From Fen-1245 sp963835535 (lineage in GTDB: Bacteria; Gemmatimonadota; Gemmatimonadetes; Gemmatimonadales; JACORV01): 64,000 bases of DNA. A program made the position numbers and the translations under genes. Below, piece after piece: positions 43,457-54,187 of the stretch (the stretch's first letter is position 1; every line of letters starts with the position of its first letter). The notes beneath the pieces are model-generated. The model made no database searches, was not told the DNA's origin, and saw only the letters and a list, made by a program, of their open reading frames with translations. The stretch is from NCBI GenBank assembly GCA_963835535.1, contig CAWIFL010000005.1:434001-498000 (forward strand), written 5' to 3'.

Positions 43457-45948
43457 CTACTCGTACCGCAGCGCTTCCACCGGATCCACCCGGCTCGCGC
43501 GCCGCACGGGGACGTAACTCGCCGCGAACGCGACGGCGGCCAGCGACCGCCAGCGACATCACGAAGACCGCCGGGTCCTGCGCCTCAAGGCCGTACAGCA
43601 GGGACTGCAGCAGCTTCCCGAGGGCGAGCGCGAGGCCGATCCCGACCACGCCGCCCAGCAGAGACATCGCTCCCACCTGCCGCACGACCAGCGCGCGCAC
43701 CTTCCCGGCGTCCGCGCCGAGCGCCATGCGCACGCCGATCTCGCGGGTGCGCTGCTGGACGGTGTAGGCCAGCACGCCGTAGAGCCCCACCGCGGCCAGC
43801 AGCGTCGCCAGCGCGGCGAACACCGCCGACAGGATGCTGATGAGCCGGTCGAGGAACACGTTGTCGCGGATCTGCTGCGGCATCGTCTTGAGCTCCTCGA
43901 TCGGAACGGTGGGGGCGATCCGCTTGAGCAAGGCGGGGATCGCGCGGAGCTGCTGCTCCGGCGGGACCGCGGTGCGCACGTAGAAGCTCAGCATGTTGGC
44001 GCCTTCCTGGCGCCACGGCGAGAAGAACAGGGGCGGGACGGGTTGCTTCACCTCGCTGTACTTCGCGTCCTGCACGAGGCCCACGATCTCGATGTTCAGG
44101 GAGTCCGCGCTCTGGAACGACATGAACGTGTGGACCGGATTCCGCTCGATGTGGAACTTCTTGGCGAACGTCTGGTTGACGACGGCGACCCGGGGCGCGC
44201 CCTTGAAGTCCGACGCGGTGAACTCGCGACCCTGGAGCACCGGGATGCCGAGCGTGCTGAAGTAGCCCGGGCCGACCTCGTTGTAGCGGCTGTCGTTGTC
44301 GATGTCCGGGCCCGTCTTGAACCCCTCGACCCACACGTCGGTGCCCCAGTTGTCTGCCGGCCAGGAGGGGCACCTGGGACGAGGTGACGCCGGTGACGCC
44401 GGGCAGCCGCGCCAACTCCTCCTCCACCTGCTGGAACAGCAGCATCGTGTGCGTGCTGTCGAAGCCGCTGCGCCGCGGTGACATCGTGAACGTCACCACG
44501 TCGTCCACGTGCAGGCCGAGGTCCACGTGCGTCACGTTGACCAGGCTCTTGAGGAAGAGGCCGGAACAGATCAGCAGGCCGGTGGCGAGCGCGATCTGGG
44601 CGGTCACGAGCGCGGAGCGGAACCGCGCGGCGCCGCGGTGCCCGGCGATCTGGCCGGCGTTGGCGCGGATCGCGTCGATGAGGCTCGAGCGCGTGCTGTG
44701 CAGCGCCGGAAAGAGGCCGAAGGCGAGCCCCGTCCCGACGGCCAGCAGGGCGGCGAAGGCGATCACCGACGGCTGGATGCTGAACTGCATGATGGTGGAG
44801 GTATCCGCCGGCAGCAGGGTGGCGAGCAGCCGGAGCGTGACCTCGGCGACCGCGAGGCTGGCGACGCCGCCCATGAGGGCGAGGAGCACCGACTCGGTGA
44901 GCAGCTGGGCGATCAGGTGCCGCCGGCCGGCGCCGAGGGCGAGGCGCACGCCCATCTCCTTGGCGCGGCCCGCGGCGCGGGCGAGCAGGAGGTTGGCGAT
45001 GTTGGCGCAGGCGATGAGGAGCACCACGGCGGTGACGCCGAACAGCATCGCGAGCGGCGTCCTGGCTTCGCGGTGCATCTGGCTCTGGCCCCGGTAGCCG
45101 GGGTTCACGCCGATCTCCTTCGACCGGAACTTCGCCATCGTCGGCGCGCTCATCCCCTTCTGGAGCGGCGCCTCGACGTCGTTCAGGATCGGGCGGTAGA
45201 TCCCGTTGAGCTTGGCTCTAGCCTGCGCCAGCGAGACGCCCGACTTGAGCCGCCCGAACAGATAGAGCCAGTACACGCGGCGGTCGTCGTACCGGCCGTA
45301 GCCGGAGAGCTTGCCGCTCATGGACAAGGGGACGAACAGCAGCGGGTGGGTGCCGAACGTGGTGCCCTCGAAGTCGCGCGGCGCCACGCCGACGATGGAC
45401 ATGAGCTGGCCGTTCACCGTGATCGTCTGGCCGATGACGGACGGGCTCGCGCCGAAGCGGGCGTGCCAGAAGGCGTAGGTGAGCACGACGCTGAAACCCG
45501 CCCCGAGGGTCGCATCGTCGTCCGGCCCGAGCAGGCGGCCCAGCGCTGGCGACAGCGCCAGGGTCCTGAAGTACGAGCCCGAGACCAGCACCGCATCGCC
45601 GGTGAAGGGCTCGTCGCGCACGGCGAGATTGGCCCCGACGATGCGGTAGGCTGCGAGGCCCGAGAGCACGTTCTGGCTGCGCTCGAGGTCCCGGAACATC
45701 CGGTAGCTGAAGATCTCGTCGCAGCCGCCGGAGTCGTTGCAGGACTGGGAGCCGGGGTTGGGGCCGGGCGCGGTGAGGTTGACGAGCCGCCCGGGCTCGG
45801 GGACGCTCAGCGGCCGGAGCAGCACCTGGTCGGTGAGCGAGAAGATCGCCGCGTTGGCGCCGATGCCGAGCGCGAGGGAGAGCACCGCGACCGCCGTGAC
45901 GAACGGCGTCCGGAACAGCGTGCGGAAGGCGAGCCTCACGTTGCGCAT
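43457..45948 (-). pseudogene. ADOP-family ABC permease (MacB/FtsX type), interrupted by two frameshifts
   Basis: With two single bases removed (near 44355 and 43541) the frame gives 829 residues, the normal size of acidobacterial duplicated orphan permeases: an N-terminal MacB-PCD domain, an FtsX block (about 290-420), a second MacB-PCD and a second FtsX block. The first break falls in the conserved VPLLAG/DNWGTDVWVEG region; the second lies just before the terminal helix, after which the family ending PVRRASRVDPVEALRYE and a TAG stop appear in frame. Read as it stands, the first frame goes astray at 44355 and runs on to 43585. No ATPase gene is adjacent. Confidence 0.85.
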
Positions 45949-46053
45949 CGGCGACTCGGGGATGGAGTGGGACGGCGCCCCTCAGCTATAGACGGAGGCG
46001 CGCGTCGAAAGGTTGCTGTGGTGCCCTGAGGCGCCCGGGCGCGCGCGCCGCGG

Positions 46054-46758
46054 CTAGCGCCGGCCCCGAATCTCGTTGATGAGTTCCATCTGGATCTGCT
46101 GGATCTCCACCAGGCGCTCCCACTGGTGGGACAGCAGGTGGTCGAGCTTCTGATGGAGATGACGGATCTCCAGCTCGGCCTTGAGGTTCACCTGATAGTC
46201 GCGCATGGCGTGCAGGCGGTCCCGGGTCTCCTGCCGGTTCTGGCTCATCATGATCACGGGGGCCTGGATCGCCGCCACGCAGGAGAGGACCAGGTTCAAG
46301 AGGATGAACGGATAGGGGTCGAACGGCCGCGCGACCATGAGCGCCGAATTGACGATGATCCAGAGGACCATCACGGACATGAAGCCCGCGATGAACGTCC
46401 AGCTGCCGCCGATGGCCGCGATCCGGTCGGCCAGCCGCTGCCCCTTCGTCAACCCCGATTGGAGCTCTTCCTCGGGGTTCCGCGAGAGGATCTCCTGCTC
46501 CCTCATGCTCTCGAGGACCTCTTTCTCGAGGCTGCTCAGCTCTCCCTTCTCCGCCACCACCAGCCTTTCCACGTACTCGTGGCGGTACCGGTTGAGGTCG
46601 TTCAGACAGATCCACCCCTCCTCGGACCAGCTTCCGGTCTCCTTCCGAATCAGCTCCGCGACGAGCGGGCGCACCAGCACGCCCGGGAGCAGGTCGGGGA
46701 GTTGATCGTCGCCACAGACCTGGCAGGCGCGGCGCTTCTCGGCGGTGGCTCTCGGCAT
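46054..46758 (-). CDS. DUF1003 family membrane protein
   Basis: A 234-residue protein. The N-terminus has a small Cys cluster (CQVCGDDQLPDLLPG, then a Cys at about 51) suggesting a metal site. A coiled region follows, then two membrane helices (about 120-165: GGSWTFIAGFMSVMVLWIIVN and PFILLNLVLSCVAAIQAPVIMMSQNRQ), the DUF1003 signature. The C-terminal tail is a His- and Gln-rich coiled coil. The function of the family is unknown. GAGG lies upstream of the ATG. A monocistronic unit; 158 bp without a gene separate it from tRNA-Lys. Confidence 0.88.
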   Translation of the reverse strand: MPRATAEKRRACQVCGDDQLPDLLPGVLVRPLVAELIRKETGSWSEEGWICLNDLNRYRHEYVERLVVAEKGELSSLEKEVLESMREQEILSRNPEEELQSGLTKGQRLADRIAAIGGSWTFIAGFMSVMVLWIIVNSALMVARPFDPYPFILLNLVLSCVAAIQAPVIMMSQNRQETRDRLHAMRDYQVNLKAELEIRHLHQKLDHLLSHQWERLVEIQQIQMELINEIRGRR

Positions 46759-46916
46759 GATCGGCCTCGGCGTGAGGGTCGGCGGCGGCGCGATGCGACC
46801 GCACCGTACGATGCACGCGGTGGCGCGACGGCGTCAGGTGGCCGCCGCCTCGAGCGGCGCCGGCGCCTCGCGGCCGCTTGCGCAACGCTGCGGCCCTGGC
46901 GAGTTTTTCACGCCAC

Positions 46917-46989
<73 letters not shown>

Positions 46990-47241
46990 CTGCGGGAACT
47001 TCTTGGGCGGCTTCGTGATGAGCGGAGCCGCTCTTTGTCTGCCTAGGCCACCGGCGAGCGGGTAGGCACGATTGATTACGGGTCAGTCGGCGACCCGTCG
47101 CTGTCCCCGTCGCCAGACTGGCGAACTAAGTGCCGGTGCCTGCCAGCTTTACCGGGTGTTGCAGGGCTCACGTGCTAGCCCAAACCGCCTCAGGAGATGG
47201 GGTACACAGCAAGGCCTAAACACCGAGCCGGCGCCGCGTCG
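46990..47241. other. Intergenic region after tRNA-Lys
   Basis: 252 bp without a convincing gene. GAGCG-GAGC-CGCTC followed by TTTGT (47020-47038) is a plausible tRNA terminator. CGCCAG-A-CTGGCG (47111-47123) is a perfect palindrome sharing words with the elements around tRNA-His. No copy of the tRNA 3' end was noticed further downstream. Confidence 0.4.
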
Positions 47242-47406
47242 TCAGCTCTTCTGTGCCGTCTGGGCGTAGAAGACGGAAGGCAGCTGCCACGTGCTGCGGG
47301 ACTTGCACTTCGGGCAGGCCGGCGCCCGGCTGGTGTGCTCGCTGATCCGCTGCACCACCGAGAACCGCTTCCCGCACTTCTTGCACTTGTAGTCGTACGT
47401 CGGCAT
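47242..47406 (-). CDS. FmdB-type zinc ribbon protein
   Basis: A 54-residue protein (MPTYDYKCKKCGKRF...) with two CxxC pairs (CKKC, CPKC), the FmdB/CxxC_CXXC_SSSS regulatory-type zinc ribbon. GGGAGG lies eight bases before the ATG. Small members of the family are common and of uncertain function, often tied to transcription or translation. It follows the ClpP-like cassette on the same strand after a 124-bp gap, so co-transcription is possible. Confidence 0.85.
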   Translation of the reverse strand: MPTYDYKCKKCGKRFSVVQRISEHTSRAPACPKCKSRSTWQLPSVFYAQTAQKS

Positions 47407-47530
47407 GGCGAGTTCCTCCCGAAAGGTACAGACCGGGTACGTAGGTAACACCTCAAACCGGCAACATGGGCCGTGGTACGGATCGAGGCCGCCAGTTCTT
47501 TCTCCTTCGTGCGTTCATGCCAGCGCATTC

Positions 47531-48085
47531 CTAAATACTGAACACCTTTGTTCCGGCGGGCGGCGAGAACTCGCCGATCTCGTCCGCGAAGCCACATTCC
47601 ACGGCTTCCTGCGCAGCGAACACAAGATCCCGGCCGTCGAGTTGAGTCCATTGCGCATCGGTGAGCCTTAGATGCGCGCGGAGAATGGCCTCGGTGCGCC
47701 GGTCGTCAATCGCCATACTCTCGGCGATGGCATGAACTTGTCCGGCTGTGGGCGACTGGCTGCTGGTGAGGACGGTACGGTGCACCATGAAGGTTGCCTG
47801 TGCGGACGCCTTGCGTGTTTTCGCGCCGAGAAAGGCTACTGTGGCTGCCGACGCTACCGACCCGACGTTGTAAATCGTGAGGGGAACCGGTAAGGACTTG
47901 AAGAAGTTGTAGAGACATACGCCATCGCCGACAGACCCACCTTCCGACTGGAATAGGAGATGGAGTCGCGACGCCCCCTGAGTCATGGCGGTGGCGACCG
48001 CTTGGATAATGCGACCGACGGCTGTGGTATCAATGTTGCTCGCAAAGGCCGCGTACACCTCCAGCGGCCCCCGGCCGCCAGTCAC
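47531..48085 (-). CDS. ClpP-like serine peptidase
   Basis: A 184-residue ClpP/crotonase-fold peptidase. The triad is complete: Ser79 in GSVAS (ClpP pattern GxxxS), His102 in FMVHRT and Asp153 in GRDLVFAAQEA, with ClpP-like spacing. FQSEGGSVGDG matches the ClpP substrate-strand motif, and the end VECGFADEIG matches the ClpP C-terminus. It is clearly divergent from housekeeping ClpP and has no ClpX or ClpA gene nearby. The GTG start at 48085 overlaps the stop of the preceding small gene as GTGA, so the two form a cassette. Base composition is less GC-rich than the surroundings, suggesting transfer. Confidence 0.82.
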   Translation of the reverse strand: MTGGRGPLEVYAAFASNIDTTAVGRIIQAVATAMTQGASRLHLLFQSEGGSVGDGVCLYNFFKSLPVPLTIYNVGSVASAATVAFLGAKTRKASAQATFMVHRTVLTSSQSPTAGQVHAIAESMAIDDRRTEAILRAHLRLTDAQWTQLDGRDLVFAAQEAVECGFADEIGEFSPPAGTKVFSI

Positions 48086-48441
48086 ATTATGCCTCCAGTA
48101 CCGCGCGCGCCCGCCGAGGGAATAGCCGCCAGCAGGGCTTCCGCCGGGCCGGCAAGCGTTGCGGCGCCGGCCGAGGGTGGCTGCTGGCTCTGCACCGCCG
48201 GTGCGCCGCTGAGCACGTGCCCATCGAGCCACTCCCCGAACTGGCGATCCAGCTCCACCTGCGCGGTCTCGCCGACTTGCGGGCTCACCATCCATCGTTT
48301 GCCAGCGAGCATCAGATACCAGCTGGGCAGCAACTCCGGCTGGTGGCGCTTCTCGTCGGCGGGTTGCCCCTCATACGAGACAAAATGAAAGGAGTGTCCC
48401 CGATGGACGAGGTGGTGCTGCTGCGTCTTGTAGGTGTTCAT
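48082..48441 (-). CDS. Hypothetical protein coupled to the ClpP-like peptidase
   Basis: A 119-residue protein with no family I recognise. The N-terminal half is polar and His/Tyr/Trp-rich (YKTQQHHLVHRGHSFHF, SWYLMLAGKRW, ELDRQFGEWLDGHV). The last 45 residues are Ala/Pro/Gly low complexity. The stop overlaps the GTG of the peptidase (GTGA), strong evidence of co-translation, and AAGG sits five bases before the ATG. It could be a substrate, adaptor or inhibitor of the peptidase; nothing in the sequence decides. Confidence 0.6.
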   Translation of the reverse strand: MNTYKTQQHHLVHRGHSFHFVSYEGQPADEKRHQPELLPSWYLMLAGKRWMVSPQVGETAQVELDRQFGEWLDGHVLSGAPAVQSQQPPSAGAATLAGPAEALLAAIPSAGARGTGGIM

Positions 48442-49328
48442 CGTGCCTTAGTGGGCCGGGCTAGAGAGGAAGGAGTAGTACGTGCCCGGCCTGATGGGAC
48501 GATGTAAGCTAGCTCACTTTGGGGGGTTCCGCTTGAGTGGTCAACGGGACGGCAGTGGGTCTGTTCACGGAAGCCGCACGACGTAACGTGGACCCAAGCG
48601 GATCGACGCACCAGGGGGTTAGAGTCCTCGTGCAGACCGGCCTGCGATAGAGTCTGTTCTCGAGTCGGCCCCAAGAACATCGAAACGCGGATCCGAAGCC
48701 GTGGCTGGCCCGCGCTCCGGGGGTTAGCTTCACCGTCGTGAGCCGGATCGTGCGTCGGCTTCGGCAGTACATCGTGGTCGGCCTCGTCGTGCTGACGCCC
48801 GTCGGCGTCACCATCTTCGTGCTGTCCTGGGCACTCCGCACCGTCGACGCGATCTTCGGCCGGCCGCTCCAGGAGTACATCGGGCTCCGCGTGCCCGGTC
48901 TCGGGATCGCGATCCTCTTCTTTCTGGTGCTGGCCGTCGGGTGGGCAGTGCACCACGCCGTGGGGCGGCGCCTCGTGGAGTCCTGGAATACCGCGCTGTC
49001 GCGGTTTCCGCTCACGCGGCGCGTGTACAACGCTGGCAGCCAGATCGTACAGGCGATGTTCGCCGGTGACCGGCGCATGTTCTCGCGGGCGGTGCTCGTT
49101 CCGTACCCGAACGAAGGCTCCTGGGCCATCGGGTTCGTCACGAACGAGCAGACGCCGCTCTACTCCGAAGTCGTGGGCGAGGCGTGTCTCACGGTGTTCG
49201 TGCCCACGACCTTCTCCGTACCGCCGTCCGGCTACCTGCTCATCGTTCCGGCCGCTCGTGCCCGGCCCCTCGGGATCAGCGTTGACGACGCATTCAAGTT
49301 CGTCGTGTCGGCCGGCGCGGTTCTGCCA

Positions 49329-51683
<2,355 letters not shown>

Positions 51684-51753
51684 GGGCTCTCTCTCGGCTC
51701 TCCTCGGACGCCCTGCTTTCCCCGGGAATTCAGTCCAAAAGCACCGTTGGTGA

Positions 51754-51780
51754 CTAATACCATTGGATGTTTTGTGTCAA
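51754..51780 (-). promoter_or_regulatory. sigma70-type promoter of katG
   Basis: On the minus strand a perfect -35 TTGACA (51780-51775) is followed after 15 bp by TATTAG preceded by TGG, an extended -10. The spacing is slightly short but the TGn extension compensates. It lies about 70 bp ahead of the katG ATG. Confidence 0.55.
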
Positions 51781-51822
51781 CTGATGGTTTCACGGATCGT
51801 CGCTTGTCTGCTTCCCCGAAAT

Positions 51823-51858
51823 CGAATCGGCCCCGGCGATTGCGCCGGGGCCGATTCG
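51823..51858 (-). terminator. Strong hairpin terminator after the DUF1330-DUF3795 pair
   Basis: A perfect 16-bp stem (CGAATCGGCCCCGGCG with its complement) closed by a 4-base loop, lying 18 bp beyond the DUF3795 stop and upstream of the katG promoter. On the minus strand it is followed by ATTTC, a short T run. Confidence 0.7.
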
Positions 51859-51876
51859 CGTGTGGGTGCTGAGCGC

Positions 51877-52345
51877 TCACCTTCGAGCGTGACCGTGGCC
51901 GCCTGACGCTCCCCGTGCGGTGGGCGATGACGAGCCGCGGCCGCCGCCTCCAGGCGCGTATCCGGATCGCGGCGCCCGGGACTGCTGCGCTTGGCGCGCC
52001 AGGAACCGCTTGATGCCGTTCCTCCTGATGAACCGCTGGTTGGGCAGGATCTTCCTGGCCGGCGGATAGGAGGTGGATTCCGTTGCCCGATACTCCGCCG
52101 CGCTCTTGAACTTCCCGCAGGGGAATTCCGCACACTCGCCGCACGCCTCCAGATGCCTGTCCCTGACGCAGCAGGTGATGAAGGAGCAGGACGGGTGCTT
52201 TTCGAAGAAGCCGGGACCCGCGCAGCCGGGACACCTGGATTCCCCGGCCGTGTAGTACCTCGGGCACAAGCCGCAATCGAGGCCGCACGCGGCGATGGTG
52301 GGGTGCCGTTTGACGGGACGCGCGGTCTCGGCGTTGGCCCCGCAC
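51877..52345 (-). pseudogene. DUF3795 cysteine-rich protein, probable frameshift near the start
   Basis: The conserved part CGLDCGLCPRYYTAGESRCPGC...CSFITCCV...CGECAEFPC is a DUF3795 zinc-type Cys cluster. It has no usable start in its own frame before these cysteines (only a TTG at 52269 inside the motif). A GTG at 52345 directly after the DUF1330 stop (TGAGTG) would start the gene if one extra base between 52345 and 52290 were removed; the distance from the GTG to the TTG is then exactly 25 codons. The C-terminus is Gly/Ser/Arg-rich. Likely co-transcribed with DUF1330. Confidence 0.65.
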
Positions 52346-52639
52346 TCAGCCGACTCCCTCGAGAATGCGGACCTCGCGGTCGACCGCCCCCTGCAGCGCC
52401 TTCGCCGCCGCCTGGTAGCGCGGGCTCTCGTAGGCCGCGATCGCCTGCGCCACGCTGTCGAACTCGATCACCACCGCGCGCTGGTTCGCTCCGCCCTCGA
52501 AGGTCCGGACCGCGGTTCCGCGCGCGATGATGCGGCCACCGGCCGCCTCGAGCGCCGGTGTCGCCGTCCTGGCATACTCGGCCAGGCGAGCCGCGTCGGA
52601 GACGGCGTGGTAGATGGTGATCCAGTAGCCTTTGGCCAT
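52346..52639 (-). CDS. DUF1330 family protein
   Basis: A 97-residue dimeric alpha-beta barrel-type protein (MAKGYWITIYHAVSDAARLAEY, FEGGANQRAVVIEFDSVAQAIAAYES, ALQGAVDREVRILEG), the usual length for DUF1330. GAGGGAG precedes the ATG. The function of the family is unknown. First gene of a pair with the DUF3795 gene. Upstream, 281 bp shared with the divergent RCC1-repeat gene show only a possible TATTCT -10 toward that gene. Confidence 0.9.
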   Translation of the reverse strand: MAKGYWITIYHAVSDAARLAEYARTATPALEAAGGRIIARGTAVRTFEGGANQRAVVIEFDSVAQAIAAYESPRYQAAAKALQGAVDREVRILEGVG

Positions 52640-52920
52640 GGGCTCCCTCTCTGACGTATGTTCTGCAAAGAGACTACCGGCCTCGAGCGAGCGCCAGCCG
52701 TCGCGATCCGGCGTGCCTCCCGCCCGATCGCCCTGAGAGTCACGTCTGTGGATGGTGACGGCCGTGCGGCTGGCCCCTCGCTCCCCGCCGTCCTATTCTA
52801 GAGTCGCTTCCCCACCAAGCCGGGCGGCCGGTTGGCCGCTGAGGTGCCAGGACGTTCGGATCGCCGGGGGCTCTCATGGCTCTGACCATCGTCGGCCAAG
52901 ACGGCTCCCCCCGGTTGAGG

Positions 52921-54069
52921 ATGGGCCGTGCGCCCCGAGCCGCCCTCGCCCTGCTGGGTGCGGTCATGGCGACCGCGTGTTCCGACCAGACGAGTCCCCA
53001 GCCGGTGGGAGTGACCAGCCTTGCCGCGGGCTCCGATCACACCTGCGGCCTCACGGGCAGCGGGGCCGCGTCCTGCTGGGGCTACAACTACTACGGGCAG
53101 CTGGGCGATGGGTCGACCGATTCGGCCGCGCTGTACATCCGAGCCACCCCGGCAGCCGTAGCGGGCGGGCTCACGTTCGCCGCCCTGACGTCGGGCGCCA
53201 ACCACACCTGCGGCCTGACGAGCGGCGGGGCCGCGCACTGCTGGGGCTACAACTTCGACGGCCAGCTCGGCGACGGATCCACCGCCAATGGCCTCTCACC
53301 CTCCGTGGTCGGCGGGCTCGCGTTCGAGAGCCTGACCGCTGGCGGCAGCCACACTTGCGGCCTGACGAGCGGCGGGGCCGCGTACTGCTGGGGCTACAAC
53401 CTCGGGGGCGACCTGGGCGACAGCACCACCATCCAGCGGTTCGCACCCGTTGCCGTGGTGGGCGCTCTCACGTTCGCGAGCCTGACCGCCGGCTACTTCC
53501 ACACCTGCGGCCTGACGAGCGGCGGGGCCGCGTACTGCTGGGGCTACAACCCCTACGGGGCGCTGGGCGATTCCACGACCACGAATCGCCATGCGCCGGT
53601 GGCCGTGGCGCTCGGGCCTTCGTTCGCGATCCTGAGCGCGGGCTACTATCACACCTGCGGCCTGACCAGCGGCGGGGCGGCGTACTGCTGGGGCTCGAAC
53701 TTCTACGGCGAGCTGGGCGACAGCTCGACCACTCAACACGTCACGCCGGTCGCGGTCGCGGGTGGGCTCGCGTTCGCGAGCCTGACCGCGGGCTACTTTC
53801 GCACCTGCGGCCTTACGCGTGACCGGGTCGCGTACTGCTGGGGCTACAACTCCCACGGCGAGCTGGGAGATGGAACGACCACGAGTCGCCTCACGCCCGT
53901 GGCAGTCGGGGGTGGGATCAGGTTCGTGAGCCTGACGGTGGGCAGGAACCACACCTGCGCGCGGACGGGCGGCGGGGCCGCGTACTGCTGGGGCTACAAC
54001 TTCTACGGCGAGCTGGGCGACAGCTCGACCACCGACCGCCTCAGCCCCGCGAGGGTCGTCGGGTTCTGA
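52921..54069 (+). CDS. RCC1-repeat lipoprotein
   Basis: A 382-residue exported beta-propeller protein. The signal peptide MGRAPRAALALLGAVMATAC ends in a lipobox; an upstream in-frame ATG at 52876 would add 15 residues. Seven repeats of about 50 residues each carry HTCGLTSGGAAYCWGYN then GELGDSSTT...P, with two Cys per repeat that could form a disulfide. The repeat DNA is almost identical from copy to copy, so the number may vary. Probably surface-located; no catalytic residues are seen. Confidence 0.88.
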   Translation: MGRAPRAALALLGAVMATACSDQTSPQPVGVTSLAAGSDHTCGLTGSGAASCWGYNYYGQLGDGSTDSAALYIRATPAAVAGGLTFAALTSGANHTCGLTSGGAAHCWGYNFDGQLGDGSTANGLSPSVVGGLAFESLTAGGSHTCGLTSGGAAYCWGYNLGGDLGDSTTIQRFAPVAVVGALTFASLTAGYFHTCGLTSGGAAYCWGYNPYGALGDSTTTNRHAPVAVALGPSFAILSAGYYHTCGLTSGGAAYCWGSNFYGELGDSSTTQHVTPVAVAGGLAFASLTAGYFRTCGLTRDRVAYCWGYNSHGELGDGTTTSRLTPVAVGGGIRFVSLTVGRNHTCARTGGGAAYCWGYNFYGELGDSSTTDRLSPARVVGF

Positions 54070-54187
54070 CGGCCGCGCCCGCAGCGCAGGCTGACGCTCC
54101 GGAGACGGCCACGGGCGTTGTGCTGCTGCTCGTCGTGCCACCCGCTCCGACGCCAGGCCCGGGGCGGCCAACCGCCTCCCTCTTGGT

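Noticed and set aside
48442..48737. Small RNA or tRNA-like remnant upstream of DUF502
   Set aside because: A stretch with GGGGTTAGAGTCC faintly resembles a T arm, but no cloverleaf or coding frame could be built.
52921..54069. CRISPR-like array
   Set aside because: The regular repeats of about 150 bp are codons of RCC1 blades in an open frame, with no unique spacers.
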